From Lonicera japonica (taxonomy: Eukaryota; Streptophyta; Magnoliopsida; Dipsacales; Caprifoliaceae), in the NCBI GenBank assembly GCA_021464415.1, contig CM038463.1, positions 7,703,204 through 7,767,203 of the forward strand: a DNA stretch of 64,000 bases, written 5' to 3'. Position numbers and translations under genes: made by a program. The notes beneath the pieces were generated by a model. The model made no database searches. It saw only the letters and a program-made list of their open reading frames with translations, and had not been told where the DNA came from. This document shows, piece by piece, positions 49,411 through 61,500 of the stretch; positions within the stretch are counted from its first letter, which is position 1; the number at the start of each line of letters is the position of its first letter.

Positions 49411-49855
49411 TAAGGGCGGAGACAAGGGGGGTATAACTGGACCACAACAGTGGTGGACGCCAGGATTTTAAACCAATGGGAGCTTAATTAAAAAAATATT
49501 ACAACAAATAATAACATGACAAAATAAAACTCTAAAAAAAAGGGCCGAATTTGTTAGTCTACCATCCCTATCATATGAAGCTAAAAAGAGAGTGTGATTA
49601 CAAGCTAGAAATTCAACACGAGAGAGTGAAAGATAGTTACGAGTATAAACTCTATTTTTTTTATCTTTTGTTTTTCCTTGTGGAATTCTTGAGCAAAAGA
49701 ATGCTCTTATTATTTTGATAGCCTTTACTAAAAATAATTACAATTTTATCTCAAAAGTTTTAAGACTTTATATAAAAGTCCATGTATTACTACTATACTC
49801 ATTAAAAAAAGACCAAATCAGCGCCCCCACTTGGTCCACTTTGCCTCCGCCCTTA
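49411..49855. mobile_element. TIR element (MITE)
   Basis: Ends are inverted copies: TAAGGGCGGAGACAAGG on the left and TAAGGGCGGAGGCAAAG on the right, reverse-complemented. About 445 bp, no coding. Another element-like start (GTGGTGGACGCCAGGATTTT) lies just inside, suggesting nesting. Target duplication ambiguous. Confidence 0.65.
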
Positions 49856-50407
49856 GACCACAACCCACCCCCCACAAACAAAACAATGCTAATTATCTTA
49901 TATATATGTTGCTTAGTGTATCCCTAAGAGCTTAGTCTAATTACAATGCCCATATCAAACAAGTAGTAATTTTTTCTTTTATCTACGCCGCTATTGATTT
50001 TAAATGGGTGGCATTATTGCCAAAACCCAATACTCTCTCTAACACTTCCCTCCAAAAAATGCACTTGATCGATTTACTAATGCCAACACACTACTTTTTT
50101 TAACCCTAATCATCAACAATTAATAATCATTAATTAAGCCCCAAATGAAAATTCATTTACCTCTCTTACTTTAATTCACATTTATTTCTTTCTCTCTAAT
50201 TTTTACATCACATTTTAATTTCGAATAGCAAAGGACTATATTGTTCACTCTCTCTACATCTATATATATATATATATTCAATGGTCCAAATTCCCTCACT
50301 CACCCTTCACCGTCATTCACAGTAGAAATGGAAATGGACTATTGCATCACTGAGTGTGGGATAATAATGTTTGAGCTAAAGATATTAACATACTCTGTTG
50401 CCAAAAA
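49856..50407. other. Intergenic sequence without recognisable features
   Basis: AT-rich, with a TA microsatellite at about 50261-50277. No coding frame or repeat pair could be supported. Confidence 0.4.
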
Positions 50408-51522
50408 TGTTGGATTAATTTTATATTAATTTAATTTGGGACCACACATGCATATTAGTAATATGTGTTATCATTTATCATTCACAAGCCTAAATTTAAG
50501 TAATCTAATTAAGTTTTTTTTTTAAGTAGGTTTAAGGGTATGTTTGTCATAGAATTAATGTGTAGATGCCATTATGCAAATTCTATTTCTATGAGGTGCA
50601 AAAATAGAATTAGTGAAAGTCTCCAACCGCCATGGAGACTTATAAATACAGGGGCAATGGTCCCCAATCCTAACTTCAATTCTCAAAATCCTCTCAAGAG
50701 AGAAAATTAAGTACAAAAAGGAAAATGATTGAAAGATTATTACTATTACTCATTCTTCTACTTAATCATCGTCATGGATATGGATATTTGTTAACATTAT
50801 GCCATAAGAATTTTAAACGAAAGATCGCGTATCACATCTATTTCCAACTGGTCCTACTTTACTTTATTGATCTATATCATTTGACTGTGTTGGTATACAT
50901 GACCATTAATAAGTTGAGTTACGATTAATGTAACAAAAACCACTTTGATCTTATCTTAATATGGTTAACGAACAAGATTGTTTGAATACCCTCAGGTCAA
51001 GATAACAAATTTCTAAGCTCATTAAAGTTAAGCACAATTATTATGATACATATGTGGTCAAGTGGGAGATTGTTAGATTAATTTTATATTAATCTAATTT
51101 AGGACCACACATGTTTATTAGTAATATGTATTATCATTCACAAGCCTAAATTTAAGTGAGCTAATTAAGGGTTTTTTTTAAGTAGGCTTAAGGGTGTGTT
51201 TGTCATAAAATTAATGTGTAAAGGCCATTATGCAAATTCCATTTCTATGATGGGCAGAAATAGAATTAGTGAAAGTCTTCAACTGCCATAGAGACTTATA
51301 AATACAAGGGCAATGGTCCCCAATCCTCCCTCTAATTCTCAAAATCCTCTCAAGAGAGAAAATTAAGTACAAAAGGGAAAATGATTGGAAGATCATTACT
51401 ATCATTTATTTTTTCGTTTAATCATTGTCATAGATATGGGTACACATCTTTGTTTCAATCTCTTAATAGTATGACGTGATATATGATCTTTTGTTTAAGA
51501 TTCTTATGTCATAATCCTAACA
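50408..51522 (+). mobile_element. Mini LTR retrotransposon with rearranged 5' LTR
   Basis: Two related direct repeats start TGTTGGATTAATTTTATATT (50408) and TGTTAGATTAATTTTATATT (51071). A polypurine-like AAGTGGGAGAT immediately precedes the second. The whole is flanked by AAAAA (50403-50407 and 51523-51527). The 3' LTR runs to 51522 (...ATAATCCTAACA, 452 bp). The 5' copy matches only to about 50788; after that the LTR tail appears inverted. No coding capacity and no primer-binding site, so this is a non-autonomous element of 1,115 bp. Confidence 0.78.
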
Positions 51523-52360
51523 AAAAATCCATCTGCCAATCCACCAATAAAAACGACTTGTTGTTTATAATTTTTTGGCAAAACCCTTGCAAGAACGAAC
51601 ACACCGACCCATTGATTGAGGTACTTTCAATTGTACTTGGCCCCACGTAAAACTTCTTGGTTCTTTACAACCTAATACACTTTCTTGGGATGAAGGTTTG
51701 CTCCGTTAGGAAGGGCCGAAATATATTGGTCCACTCATTTTTATGAACCTGAGTGTTTATTTTTGCTGACCTCGGTTCATATGAATCTAGTTTATTCGGT
51801 CATATCCAATTGTGATGCACCAAGAAAAATCAAGAGATTAGGTGGATAAGAGCCGAGGAAGAGATATAAGAGAAAAATAAATAAATTTCTGGACCCAACT
51901 CATCAAAACCGTGTCATTTTCTTCAACTCAGTTTTGTTCAATCAAAGGAAACTTCATACTAGTTCCTCCGCTAGAGTACACAGTGTTTGTCCATTTCCAC
52001 ATCTCTTCGCACCATTCATCACTATATAAACTTACACAAAGATATGTGCTAGGATTAAGAAATGGTTTTGGGTGATTGAATTCGAAACTTTTTCAAGTTT
52101 TGGTGGTGGTATGATATCGGATAAAATTTCCTCGCCGGTATTGACTATAAGAAGAATAAAAGAGGATGAAGAAATGAAGGGTTTTTTGTTTTGTTGATTT
52201 TTTCTATGATTAATTATGGGAGGTTATTATTAATATTATATTAATGATGATTATTATTATTAATACTACTAATTAACATTATTTAAAGATGGGTGGCCAT
52301 TGGAGGTGGAAGAAAATAAAACATTATATTATTAATACTACTAAAGAAAGAATACATTTA
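51523..52360. other. Intergenic sequence without recognisable features
   Basis: No coding frame or repeat pair could be supported here; short AT-rich and low-complexity patches only. Confidence 0.4.
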
Positions 52361-53679
52361 TAGTATCTCCAACGGTAATGTATATTGTTATTTTGTGTAA
52401 AATTTACACAACTTATTAAAATTTATGTCTCCAACAGTCTTTAAAATTTGACTTTTGTGTAAAATGGATGTGTAAGATACACTCCAAATTTACACTCACA
52501 CGTCATCTTTTTCTCTCTCAAGTTTTTTAATAAAACTTTATAATAAATATGCATTATATCTAAATTTGACTTTTAATATAAAAATTATATATTTGAACTC
52601 TACTCATCATAACCAAAAAATCAAAATCCATTTTATTATAAGACTACATATACATAAATTCCAAATAATAATAATTGCACAAAATGATATCAAAAATATA
52701 CGTCGCTTTCTTATTGGTTTATTCAAATTTTACAAAAAAAAGTTTACTAAACTACTATTAGGTCATGTCTAATATAATAACTAATACTAGTAACATAAGC
52801 CTTTAACTTAAAGCTGCCATGTGTCCTTTCTCTCTCTCTTCCTCTCCAATTAAAACTCGTGTCATCTTCTCTATCTCTTTTCAAAAAATTTAAACATAAC
52901 TGTTTAGTTTCCTCTTTTATACATATGTAGTTTCTTCTTTCTTATATTTTCTCTATCTTTCTTTTCAATTAAAAGTCGTGTCTTCTCTCTCTCTTCAAAA
53001 AAATTGAGATATAACTGTTTAATTTCCTCTTTCTTATATATATATAACATTGATTATCTCTCACATTTTTCTCTTTCTTTCTGCACCTCTTAACGTTAGT
53101 TCTTTCTTCCTTTACTCGTTAATTTTTTCCTCAAAATCTTATATCATAAATTGAGTCATTTATTCTTCACCATTTCATTCTTCAATTAGGCTTCCTTTTT
53201 TTTGGCAAGAACTCTAACAATTTCTTTCAACATCAACACACAAGGTTAATATTTTATTTTTGTACTTTTGTTTTCTTATTTCCTTTTCCGAAAAAAATTC
53301 AACTGTATAGAGGGAATATGAATATTGGAAGAGAGAGAGTGAAATAAATAAGGGAAAGTGATAACTTTTGAGGAGTGCTATAATATAATGTCTGGATCTC
53401 TTTTCTGGGCCTTTAAAAAAAACGTAAAGTGGTGTCTTCTTATGGGAAAGAAAAATGGGAAAATTTTATTAGTATTAGACAGAATATTGTAGAATGAAAC
53501 CAAAATATGATCGAGGGATTTAATGGAAATGAATGAATATGGAAAGAGGCTTTTACTTTGAACAGACTCTTTTTTTTTCAATTAGAGAGAGTTTTTAAAA
53601 ATTTCAAAATTTGTGTAAAAGTAGCTTGACATATAAGATTTACACAATAATTTTTACACAGCAATTGAAGAAGCTCTTA
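52361..53679. mobile_element. Non-autonomous TIR element of the CTCCAAC-end type
   Basis: The left end (TAGTATCTCCAACGG, then TTATTTTGTGTAAAATTTAC) is mirrored at the right end (TTACACAATAATTTTTACAC, then GAAGAAGCTCTTA). About 1.3 kb, AT-rich, CT-microsatellites inside, no transposase seen. Confidence 0.6.
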
Positions 53680-54039
53680 TCTTATTTCATTAAGTAACTT
53701 TATCTATTTACTTAAATATATTTATTTCTCTCCTTTACTATATTTAGATATAATGTATATCTATTATATCATAACACTGCCCTCAGTAAAACACCTCATG
53801 TACATTTTCATACATATATATATATATGTACACACACGCACATAAGCGTATTCAAAATTCATTAGACAACTAACTAAACAACATCATGGCCAAGTATATC
53901 AAGTATATGATTGATGAATCTAAATCACTAAATACTTGTTAAAGAAAATTGTCGTAAATTTTTTTCCAAAAAAGCGAATCAAAAGCAAAAAATGGCAAAA
54001 TCAAAAGGAGCAATCAGCGTGAATTTTAAAATTGATGAC

Positions 54040-54235
54040 CACCTAGAGTGGCCTAGTAGTCAATTGCTGCCGAATTCAAAATACTGGGTTCGACTATAAG
54101 CTCCTCAGGTCGAGTTCTGACATATACAAAAAATTTAGTGGCCAACAATTGACCCTCTCTGTAAGTAGAGATTAGTCGAAGTGTGCAAAAAGTGCCCCAG
54201 ATACCTCGTGCAGATAAACCCTCGAACCGAAGAAA
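54040..54235 (+). mobile_element. tRNA-derived SINE
   Basis: A-box-like GTGGCCTAGTAGTC and B-box GGGTTCGACTATAAG are about 35 bases apart, followed by GAGATTAGTCGAAGTGTGC and CCCAGATACCTCG, a 3' portion common to plant Au-like SINEs. No long A-tail. Confidence 0.6.
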
Positions 54236-54382
54236 AAATTGATGATGTAGAAGAACAAGGAAGTGAGCTTCAAAGAGATTCAGTTTTTAAGTTCCATAAT
54301 CTCTCTACTTCCAACACGACAATGGAAGTCACTTTGTTCATCCCTTGTCCCACCTCGGCAAGCAGGCGCTTTATTCACCCCT

Positions 54383-54520
54383 TGTCCCACCGAAGCCTTC
54401 GGTGGGACAGACAACCAGTTAGTTTTTCAACTTTTAATCGCGGGAAGTGGTAAGTTGGAACAGACGACCAGTTAGTTTCACAACTTTTAATCGCAGGAAG
54501 TGGTAAATTGGAGGAGTGGA
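54383..54520. repeat. Perfect 13-bp-arm palindrome and 53-bp tandem repeat
   Basis: TGTCCCACCGAAG, one C, then CTTCGGTGGGACA forms a perfect hairpin (54383-54409). It is followed by two copies of a 53-bp unit starting ACAACCAGTTAGTTT (54411) and ACGACCAGTTAGTTT (54464). Confidence 0.8.
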
Positions 54521-55236
54521 TTCAATTCCTACTTTAGATTCCATGAAAGGGGCTTTTCTTGACTTAGTTTCGCCAATGTTTCATCAGGATATGTCTCTCC
54601 CATAACTTGCGAATAGACTCTTGTTGAAAATAGGATTATTTTTCTTATAGTATAATGCAACAGAAAAATATTTAGTTACTAGCTAACTTGTTCAAAAACA
54701 AATAATTATGAAGCATTCCGGGAATGTTCTCAACTTTCCCCATTAAATATGAGAATGGAGGTGAGGGATTCTCCTTTCCCAAGAATCCTGTATTCCTTTC
54801 CAGAACTCTTTCCTAGCAAACATTGGAATCCGTAACAATTGGGAATTAGGATTCCCGAAATGATTCAAAGAATGAAACAAACAGCAAGTGATATATTCTA
54901 ATTCAGTAATTACAGAAACATAACAGCTACGGTAACAACTACCTGGTCTAGAAAGAAAATAGAGTTCAAATGATAAATTAAGTAGCAATTAGCACATAGC
55001 CCCTTCCAAGGGAAGGAATTACTCAACTACCTATCTGTATGATAATTTGATAACTCAAAACATTTAGCACGCCAGGAACAACTATATATTAAAAAAAGGT
55101 AGGTTAAATTCCATTTTGTTTATTGTCTGATAACATCCACGCAGAATCTACATACTACAACCAAAATAAAGCATTTTTTTGTTCATCCATGATTCGTCAT
55201 CTGTAACAAAGTCTTGGAGCGTGCAGATTTCACCAA
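54521..55236. other. Intergenic sequence and MORF 3' region
   Basis: No gene seen. AATAAA on the minus strand at 55119-55124, 113 bases after the MORF stop, is a candidate polyadenylation signal. Confidence 0.45.
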
Positions 55237-58200
55237 TCAGCGCATATTTTCACGACGCCTCACGTAGCGGGTACGGTCATTGTATCTGGGCCTGTCCTGA
55301 GCTCTTTGGGGAACAGGCTCCACTCTCCTTTGTCTCTCAGGAGACCTTTGAACTATCTCTCCATTCACAAATAGCTCCGCTGGCAAATCATCACATAAAT
55401 AAGATTTTATGTTAACTATTAACATGATCCAATGGTTAAAACATAGTTGAAGAGCTCGTAATAATAGTTCTCCGCTTTGAGAAGTGATAAAATATTATGA
55501 TACATAAGATAACAAAGTTGGACCAAAGATCTCCGCGGCATTTGAGCAATTAAATCTAAAAGGATGTACTACAAAAGTTTCATGTCTAGTCTCTACTGAT
55601 CTGTAACTCCAGTGTGTGAGAAGCACAGAAGAGTTAAGAGAGATGTTTGATTTAAGTCCATTAGCATTCAAAGCAGCTAATTGCCCTTCTGAGGCTCATC
55701 TGCTTTGCCAAGATGGACTGACTTTCAAATAGTAGCCAAACATTCCTTCAAAACGCAGTGCAAGTAATATACAGATTAAAATTACATAGATCTACGTATT
55801 ATAAAAAATATTAATAAAATACAATTACAAACAACAACAATGTGAAAACCAAGTTACAAAATAGTTATTTTCTAGTTTGCATTTTGCAAGTGCCAATCAT
55901 AAAACCACATCATTTACTTTTTCCAAAGTCATTTGCACAATTTAAGAAATGCACTTCATTTTCTCATAGGATGTCGTAATCTTGGATTTACATATCCATT
56001 TTCCGGAAATTTACGCATCACTTACTTTTTGATTGTCACTTGCATTTTGCAAGTGACAATCAAAAAGCCAATAATAAAACCACATCACTTACTTTTTCCT
56101 AAGTCATTCGAACAATTTAAGAAATGCACTTCATTTTCTCATAGGATGTCATAATCTTGGATTTACATATCCATTTTCCGGAAATTTACACGTTCGAGAA
56201 GAGCACACAATACCACTGACCAATATAAACGATTTAATTTAATTTAAAATAGTAACAAATTATATTGTCTTATAAATAACCTGTCATGGCAAAAGCATGT
56301 GTTGAAACTTTGAAAGATAACGCGAAACAGGCATACCCAGGCAATTAATATGTTGCCAACGCAATATACTTGAACGCTTGCATGTACACGGTGCCAAAAC
56401 CACAAAAGTAATTTTAGAATAGATTTACCTCCATAGTCCTTGTTTTCAGCATCAACATAGGAATCAGGGAGAACAAAAAGAACACCAGGAAGACCTGTTA
56501 AAAAAATATTTAAGGGGCGTAACTATCCGCAATGGAATCAAACCCATACATTCATATATAAACAAAATCTAAGAAAAAGCAAACCTTCAAGCTTATTTGA
56601 TGTCTCCTCGTCAATCTCACACCCAAAACCGAAGTACCTCTCGCAGGAGACATTGTAAATTTTCCTCTTTGCTTCTTCTTCACTGTCATCATATCATAAC
56701 ATGTTGAAAATCCATCTTAGCAAAAAGAATAATAACATATTGAAAATATCACCACGCCAAATAGAAATGTGTGTCATCTAACCACAAAGTAGGACGAGGG
56801 CGGGAGGTATACAAACTTGAAGAAATAATAAAGATTATTATATTTATCTACTTACCGACAATAAATGACATAATAAAACCACGACAGGTGGCCAAGGCCC
56901 TCACCTACCACTTTAGGATTGTGGGTACCCTAGTCCCTCTTTAACTCAATCATATTGTGACAAAAGAAAGATACTTTCCTCTCAGCCAAAAATAAATAAA
57001 TCACAAAAATCCTGAATTGAATAGTTGCCATAAGTTATAACTAATAAGGCAAAACATTTCTAAAATTACGAAACTCTAACTTTATACACACTAGAGGAGT
57101 TTGAACTGAGTCGAATCTAATTAGCATGAGCTCTAATACAGTAATTCCAATTCCATTGTTGGACTTTATGCTCTGCAAATGTCCTATGCCACGACCTCAA
57201 ACAATAAAATGCAACATTTGCTTTGGTACAAGCCAGTATTCCGTCGAAAACATTATATTTTTTCTATCTACACTTGGAGGTTGTTTGGTTGCACCACTTA
57301 AATCTGAAAACTTTACCAAAGTTGTTTGTTAACCAAAAAAATTAAGTGGCAAAAACTTAAAAATGTTGTTTGTTTGAATAACACATGAAAACTGATTTTT
57401 TTTTAATATGACAATTTTGTCCATATTAGTTTATTTAGATCACATGATTCCAAATGAGAATATAAAAAGACCATATAATTTAAACTTTTCAACCAAGCTA
57501 ACCCATTTAATTGAGTCTCGGCTTCTATATAATCAAAACCTCAATCTAATCAAGCTCTTAAACAAAATCTCTTTAACTAAATCCACCAACTTTCAGTAAA
57601 TTACAAAACAATAACTGCTAAACCTAATCTCGCCACAAATAATATTCTTAACTATAATTTCAACGTTCTAATTTACCAAAACAATTAAAATAGGTATTTT
57701 TCCGTTCACAGGTATCATAAAACCTCCGCATAGAATTCTAATTTCTCATTTCTGATTTAATAAATCAATAAAAATAGTATGTTTCTGTTCACGAGTATCA
57801 TAGAACCTTCTAATGACCTTAGCTAGGGTTTGAACAAAACAAAATTAAAATACGTAATTTCTGTTCACGAGTATCATAAAATTTACCATCCACTACCTTG
57901 GCTAGGGTTTGAAAATTAAAAGAGACATTTTTCTGTTCTGTCATAAAATATACCTTCCGAGGACCTTAGCTAGGGTTTGAATATAACAATCAATCATCTG
58001 CTGTTTAGTGGCCTCCTCTCCACCGGGCTTATCCATCACAATCAGCCAGTGCTCATAGTCACAACCCGGAAAAAGCGGTGCCATCTCGGTCGGTGGGCGA
58101 TCGGAGAAGTTCGAACCGGAGTTGAGCGGTGAGTAGGCCCCACCCGACCGGTTCACCCTGCATCGGATAGTGTTGAACCGGTACGCGCTTGGAGCTACGA

Positions 58201-58369
58201 CGCGGAGCGAGTGGGAGATGGAGGCGGTGGAACGGTGGGGTCGGGCAAAGACGGGGAGAGGTGGGGGTTTGGATATGGAAGAGGAGGAGGAGAGGAGTCT
58301 TTTGGAGATTTGGATGTATGATGATCGGACTGTGAGGATTGAGCGGGCTATGGTTGCTGTGGCCGCCAT
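55237..58369 (-). CDS. MORF6: Multiple organellar RNA editing factor, mitochondrial MORF5/6 type (DAG family), 4 exons
   Basis: Exons in coding order: 58369-57954, 56682-56585, 56494-56429, 55379-55237 (TGA). Phases agree; 240 aa, close to Arabidopsis MORF5/6 (about 230). Family knowledge: MORF/RIP proteins join PPR proteins and each other in editosomes for C-to-U RNA editing; MORF5 and MORF6 are mitochondrial. Seen: an Arg/Ser-rich, acid-poor N-terminus (residues 1 to about 90, e.g. [18 protein letters not shown]) typical of an organelle targeting peptide. Then the MORF domain: [89 protein letters not shown]. The basic tail ends [12 protein letters not shown]. The start lies in ACAATGGCG. 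The exon 1 donor segment is repeated in intron 1. MORF5 and MORF6 are close paralogues, so the number is uncertain. Confidence 0.93.
55901..56190. repeat. 175-bp spaced direct repeat with a perfect 20-bp hairpin, MORF intron 3
   Basis: AAAACCACATCA...CCGGAAATTTA occurs at 55901-56014 and again from 56076, 175 bases on. Between them CTTTTTGATTGTCACTTGCA (56025-56044), TTT, then its exact reverse complement (56048-56067) make a perfect hairpin. Confidence 0.88.
57804..57981 (-). repeat. Three-copy repeat of the exon 1 splice-donor segment, MORF intron 1
   Basis: On the minus strand, TTCAAACCCTAGCTAAGGT of exon 1 recurs in the intron at about 57913 and 57834, at spacings of 68 and 75-77 bases. 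Each copy keeps a GT where the real donor lies (57954 exon end; equivalents 57887 and 57807). Confidence 0.8.
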
Positions 58370-58536
58370 TGTTGTGAGTGGAGAGTTTGGTAGTGAAGAT
58401 TGATGGAGATGAGGGTTTTGGGGAGTAGGTAAATATCAGGTTTTTGCTATTGACAATTTGGTTTTTGCTTTGGACAGGAGGACAATCCTAATGGGTTTGG
58501 GCCACGGTGCAGCCCATAGGATTTTGGGTGCTATAA
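58370..58536 (-). promoter_or_regulatory. Promoter-proximal region of the MORF gene
   Basis: Only 167 bases separate the start codon from the TIR element at 58537. No clear TATA box on the minus strand, as is common for housekeeping organelle-protein genes. Confidence 0.4.
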
Positions 58537-61500
58537 GTAGGGTGACGATAAATGCACCCTTTTATTTTATCACTAATATTTTTTAAAAAAATTATCAATG
58601 TTTAAAAAAAAAAAAAAAAGTCACCATCCTCTCTCATTTCACTTTTTTATTCAAATGTTAAAATAAATAACTATTAATTAATAATGTAATTAACTTACTC
58701 AAATAAAAAAAATGCTTCACCACCCCTTCACAACTTCTATTTTCGAGTTAATACGTATTATCTCGCATCTTCCATATCTACCCACAAAAAATCAAAGAAA
58801 TAATATTAGCACTCCAAAATCATTTTTAGTGACACTTATATAAATCGTTTAGAACACTTTTTATGTCACTCAAAATAATTTTTTAGTATATTAGTACATA
58901 TGTGGAGTGCTTATATCATTTCCTAAAATCAGACATTAACAATATTACTTTGAGCGATAAAGCATCAACAAGCATATATGATTATATGGTGAGTTTAGTG
59001 ATATGGAAATGGAGGCATTGAAGAATGTCAAAGATTGTGGTGATGTTGAAAACAAAAACAAAGATGGGCTGCATGTGGTGATTTATAAGATAATAATAGA
59101 TCAAAAGAAGTATATTTGTTTCATTGCTATTTTGTGCATTCTAACCTTCACTTGATGAATATTGTAAAATTATAATAAAAAAGTTTTTTTTGAAAAATAT
59201 AGTTAAAACAGAGTTGTGGGTTTTTAATGTAACAATTACTCTCTCCATATTGGCCGAGTACCAACGAAGATACTCTCTCAGTAACGAGATAGTATTACCT
59301 TGTTTACTTATCATAAATGGGGCATTGACCCATAAGTATACCCAAAGATGAATATTGTCCACACAATTAAAAAATTGCCACTAACTTATATTTTGAACTC
59401 TTGGCCAAAACTACCACATCCCTCTCGTTATTAGATCTCCACTTTCTCCATATTTCATCCACTTTCTCCATATTTCATCCACTTTCTCTCTTAGATTAAC
59501 TTTCTCTCTCTAAAATATCACATATCTCCCCATTACAAAATCTACACTCACTCTCTTAAATCCACTTTTTTTCTAAAACCTTCCATCTCTCCTAATTACA
59601 AGCATTCATAACATATACCCATCATCTAACCCTATATATATATTGGGCATCAGATGTACTATTCCATACTATTTTTTCAATCAATTTGCAACTCAATTCC
59701 ACTTCACCAAGCACAATAACATCAATAAACATATTTCACACCACCCTACACATTTATACATTTAAATGTATATAAATTCCAAGTGAGTGTATTCACCTCA
59801 AATCTACACCAACATAGTTCCGAGTTCTATTTTATCGGTGAATTAGAAGTATCCGTTCATTCACCTATCAATCCAATATAATTAGTATTCCAATTCCACA
59901 TCAATATAACCATTTATAAGTATGCAAAATATACTAATTTACAACGCATTACAACCATTCAAATTAGGTGCAATCCAAATCCCCTACATATACAAGGCAC
60001 TTTTCATGCTCCGATAATTCCCAAATTTTTTGAGTAGTTATACAACATGTCTATAAACAATATTTCAGAATTTGAGTATAATCCAACAACTAAAACATCG
60101 GATATTCACAAAATAACTCGGTATAAACACGCTGTATGTAATGTAACATATGGCAATGGTCAAACTTTATGGATTAAACTGTACCAATTAGCCGAGATCT
60201 ATGTGCTCTACCATATATTTCTGGAAAGCTCCATGTGTCTACTTTATAATGCAATTTATGGTACATCAATCAGAATTTTTTACAATGAGTTATAACAATT
60301 CTCCCACGGTGACATCAATCTGCCAAGATTATAAAACTTCTAAATTTTCATCTTGTTTTCAATCAAATCTCATACAAAACCTTAATAAACATCCAAAAAC
60401 AATACACAACTCAATTTTAGCATGATTTTTACTTTTCTTATCAATTATGTATCTTCATAATAAAGGAAATCAAATTACATCATCACAACACACAAGAACA
60501 CCAAGAAACAAACTCAAAATTGTGTTATTTCATTTTCAATCATGATTTTCCAATTTCAATTACTACAAACATTATAAAAGGATGATAAAAACACAAATAA
60601 TATAGTTTGAACTCACCAAACTTTAATTCTCCAAATTTCCTTATTGTTTATCCTTTTGTTCTCACATTTTTCTCTTGTATTTTAAGCTCATCAATGAACA
60701 TTACATAAGGGAGGTGCTTGTGTAGACATAAGCACCTCAATTTGATGAGTTATACAACTCTCACAATAGTGTAACACCTAGCACAAGCTTGTGCAATTTA
60801 CATACCACCTCTTTTTATTTATATTTCACACAACTAAATTCACTTACATGCTTTATTTTCACATAAGCTCCTTATGAATTATTATTTTAATATGAGCTCT
60901 TATAATATAAATAAACCTAACTCATATTCTTCTTACAAAATCAAACATCATGGCAAAATGCACAATTCCACTAATCACCATACATTAAGCATAAATTGAT
61001 ATTATCAAATGCACAAACATAATTGTAAATATTAATTAATGCTTAAACGTGTTTAAATATTATTAAAATATTTGTTTAAGATTTGGGACATCACACCTCC
61101 CATCTCATTTCCCATTACCAAATCTCCACTTTCTCTCTCTCTCCTCTACTTACTCTATCATATCCACCAATAACGCCGACGCAAGGAACATCTATGTCAA
61201 TCATGGCAATGGAGAATGGAGATGAAGAATAAAAGTTTGTTAATAATGGAAATTTATGAAAATCAATGAAAATGATGATCGTGAACAACACCCTTTATCT
61301 TGCTCGTGTTTCAAAATATGCTGTAAATCGAAAATTTCTTAGTCATGCTGAGTAAGAATGGCAATTCAAATTAAGATAATTTTTATATATGTTTAAATAG
61401 GGGGTAAAATTGGAATAGTATTTTGAAATTGTATTATTGAGAAAACTAATGGACAATCTCTTATAGTTATTGGTCAAATTTTAGCCTATTAAAAGTTAAT

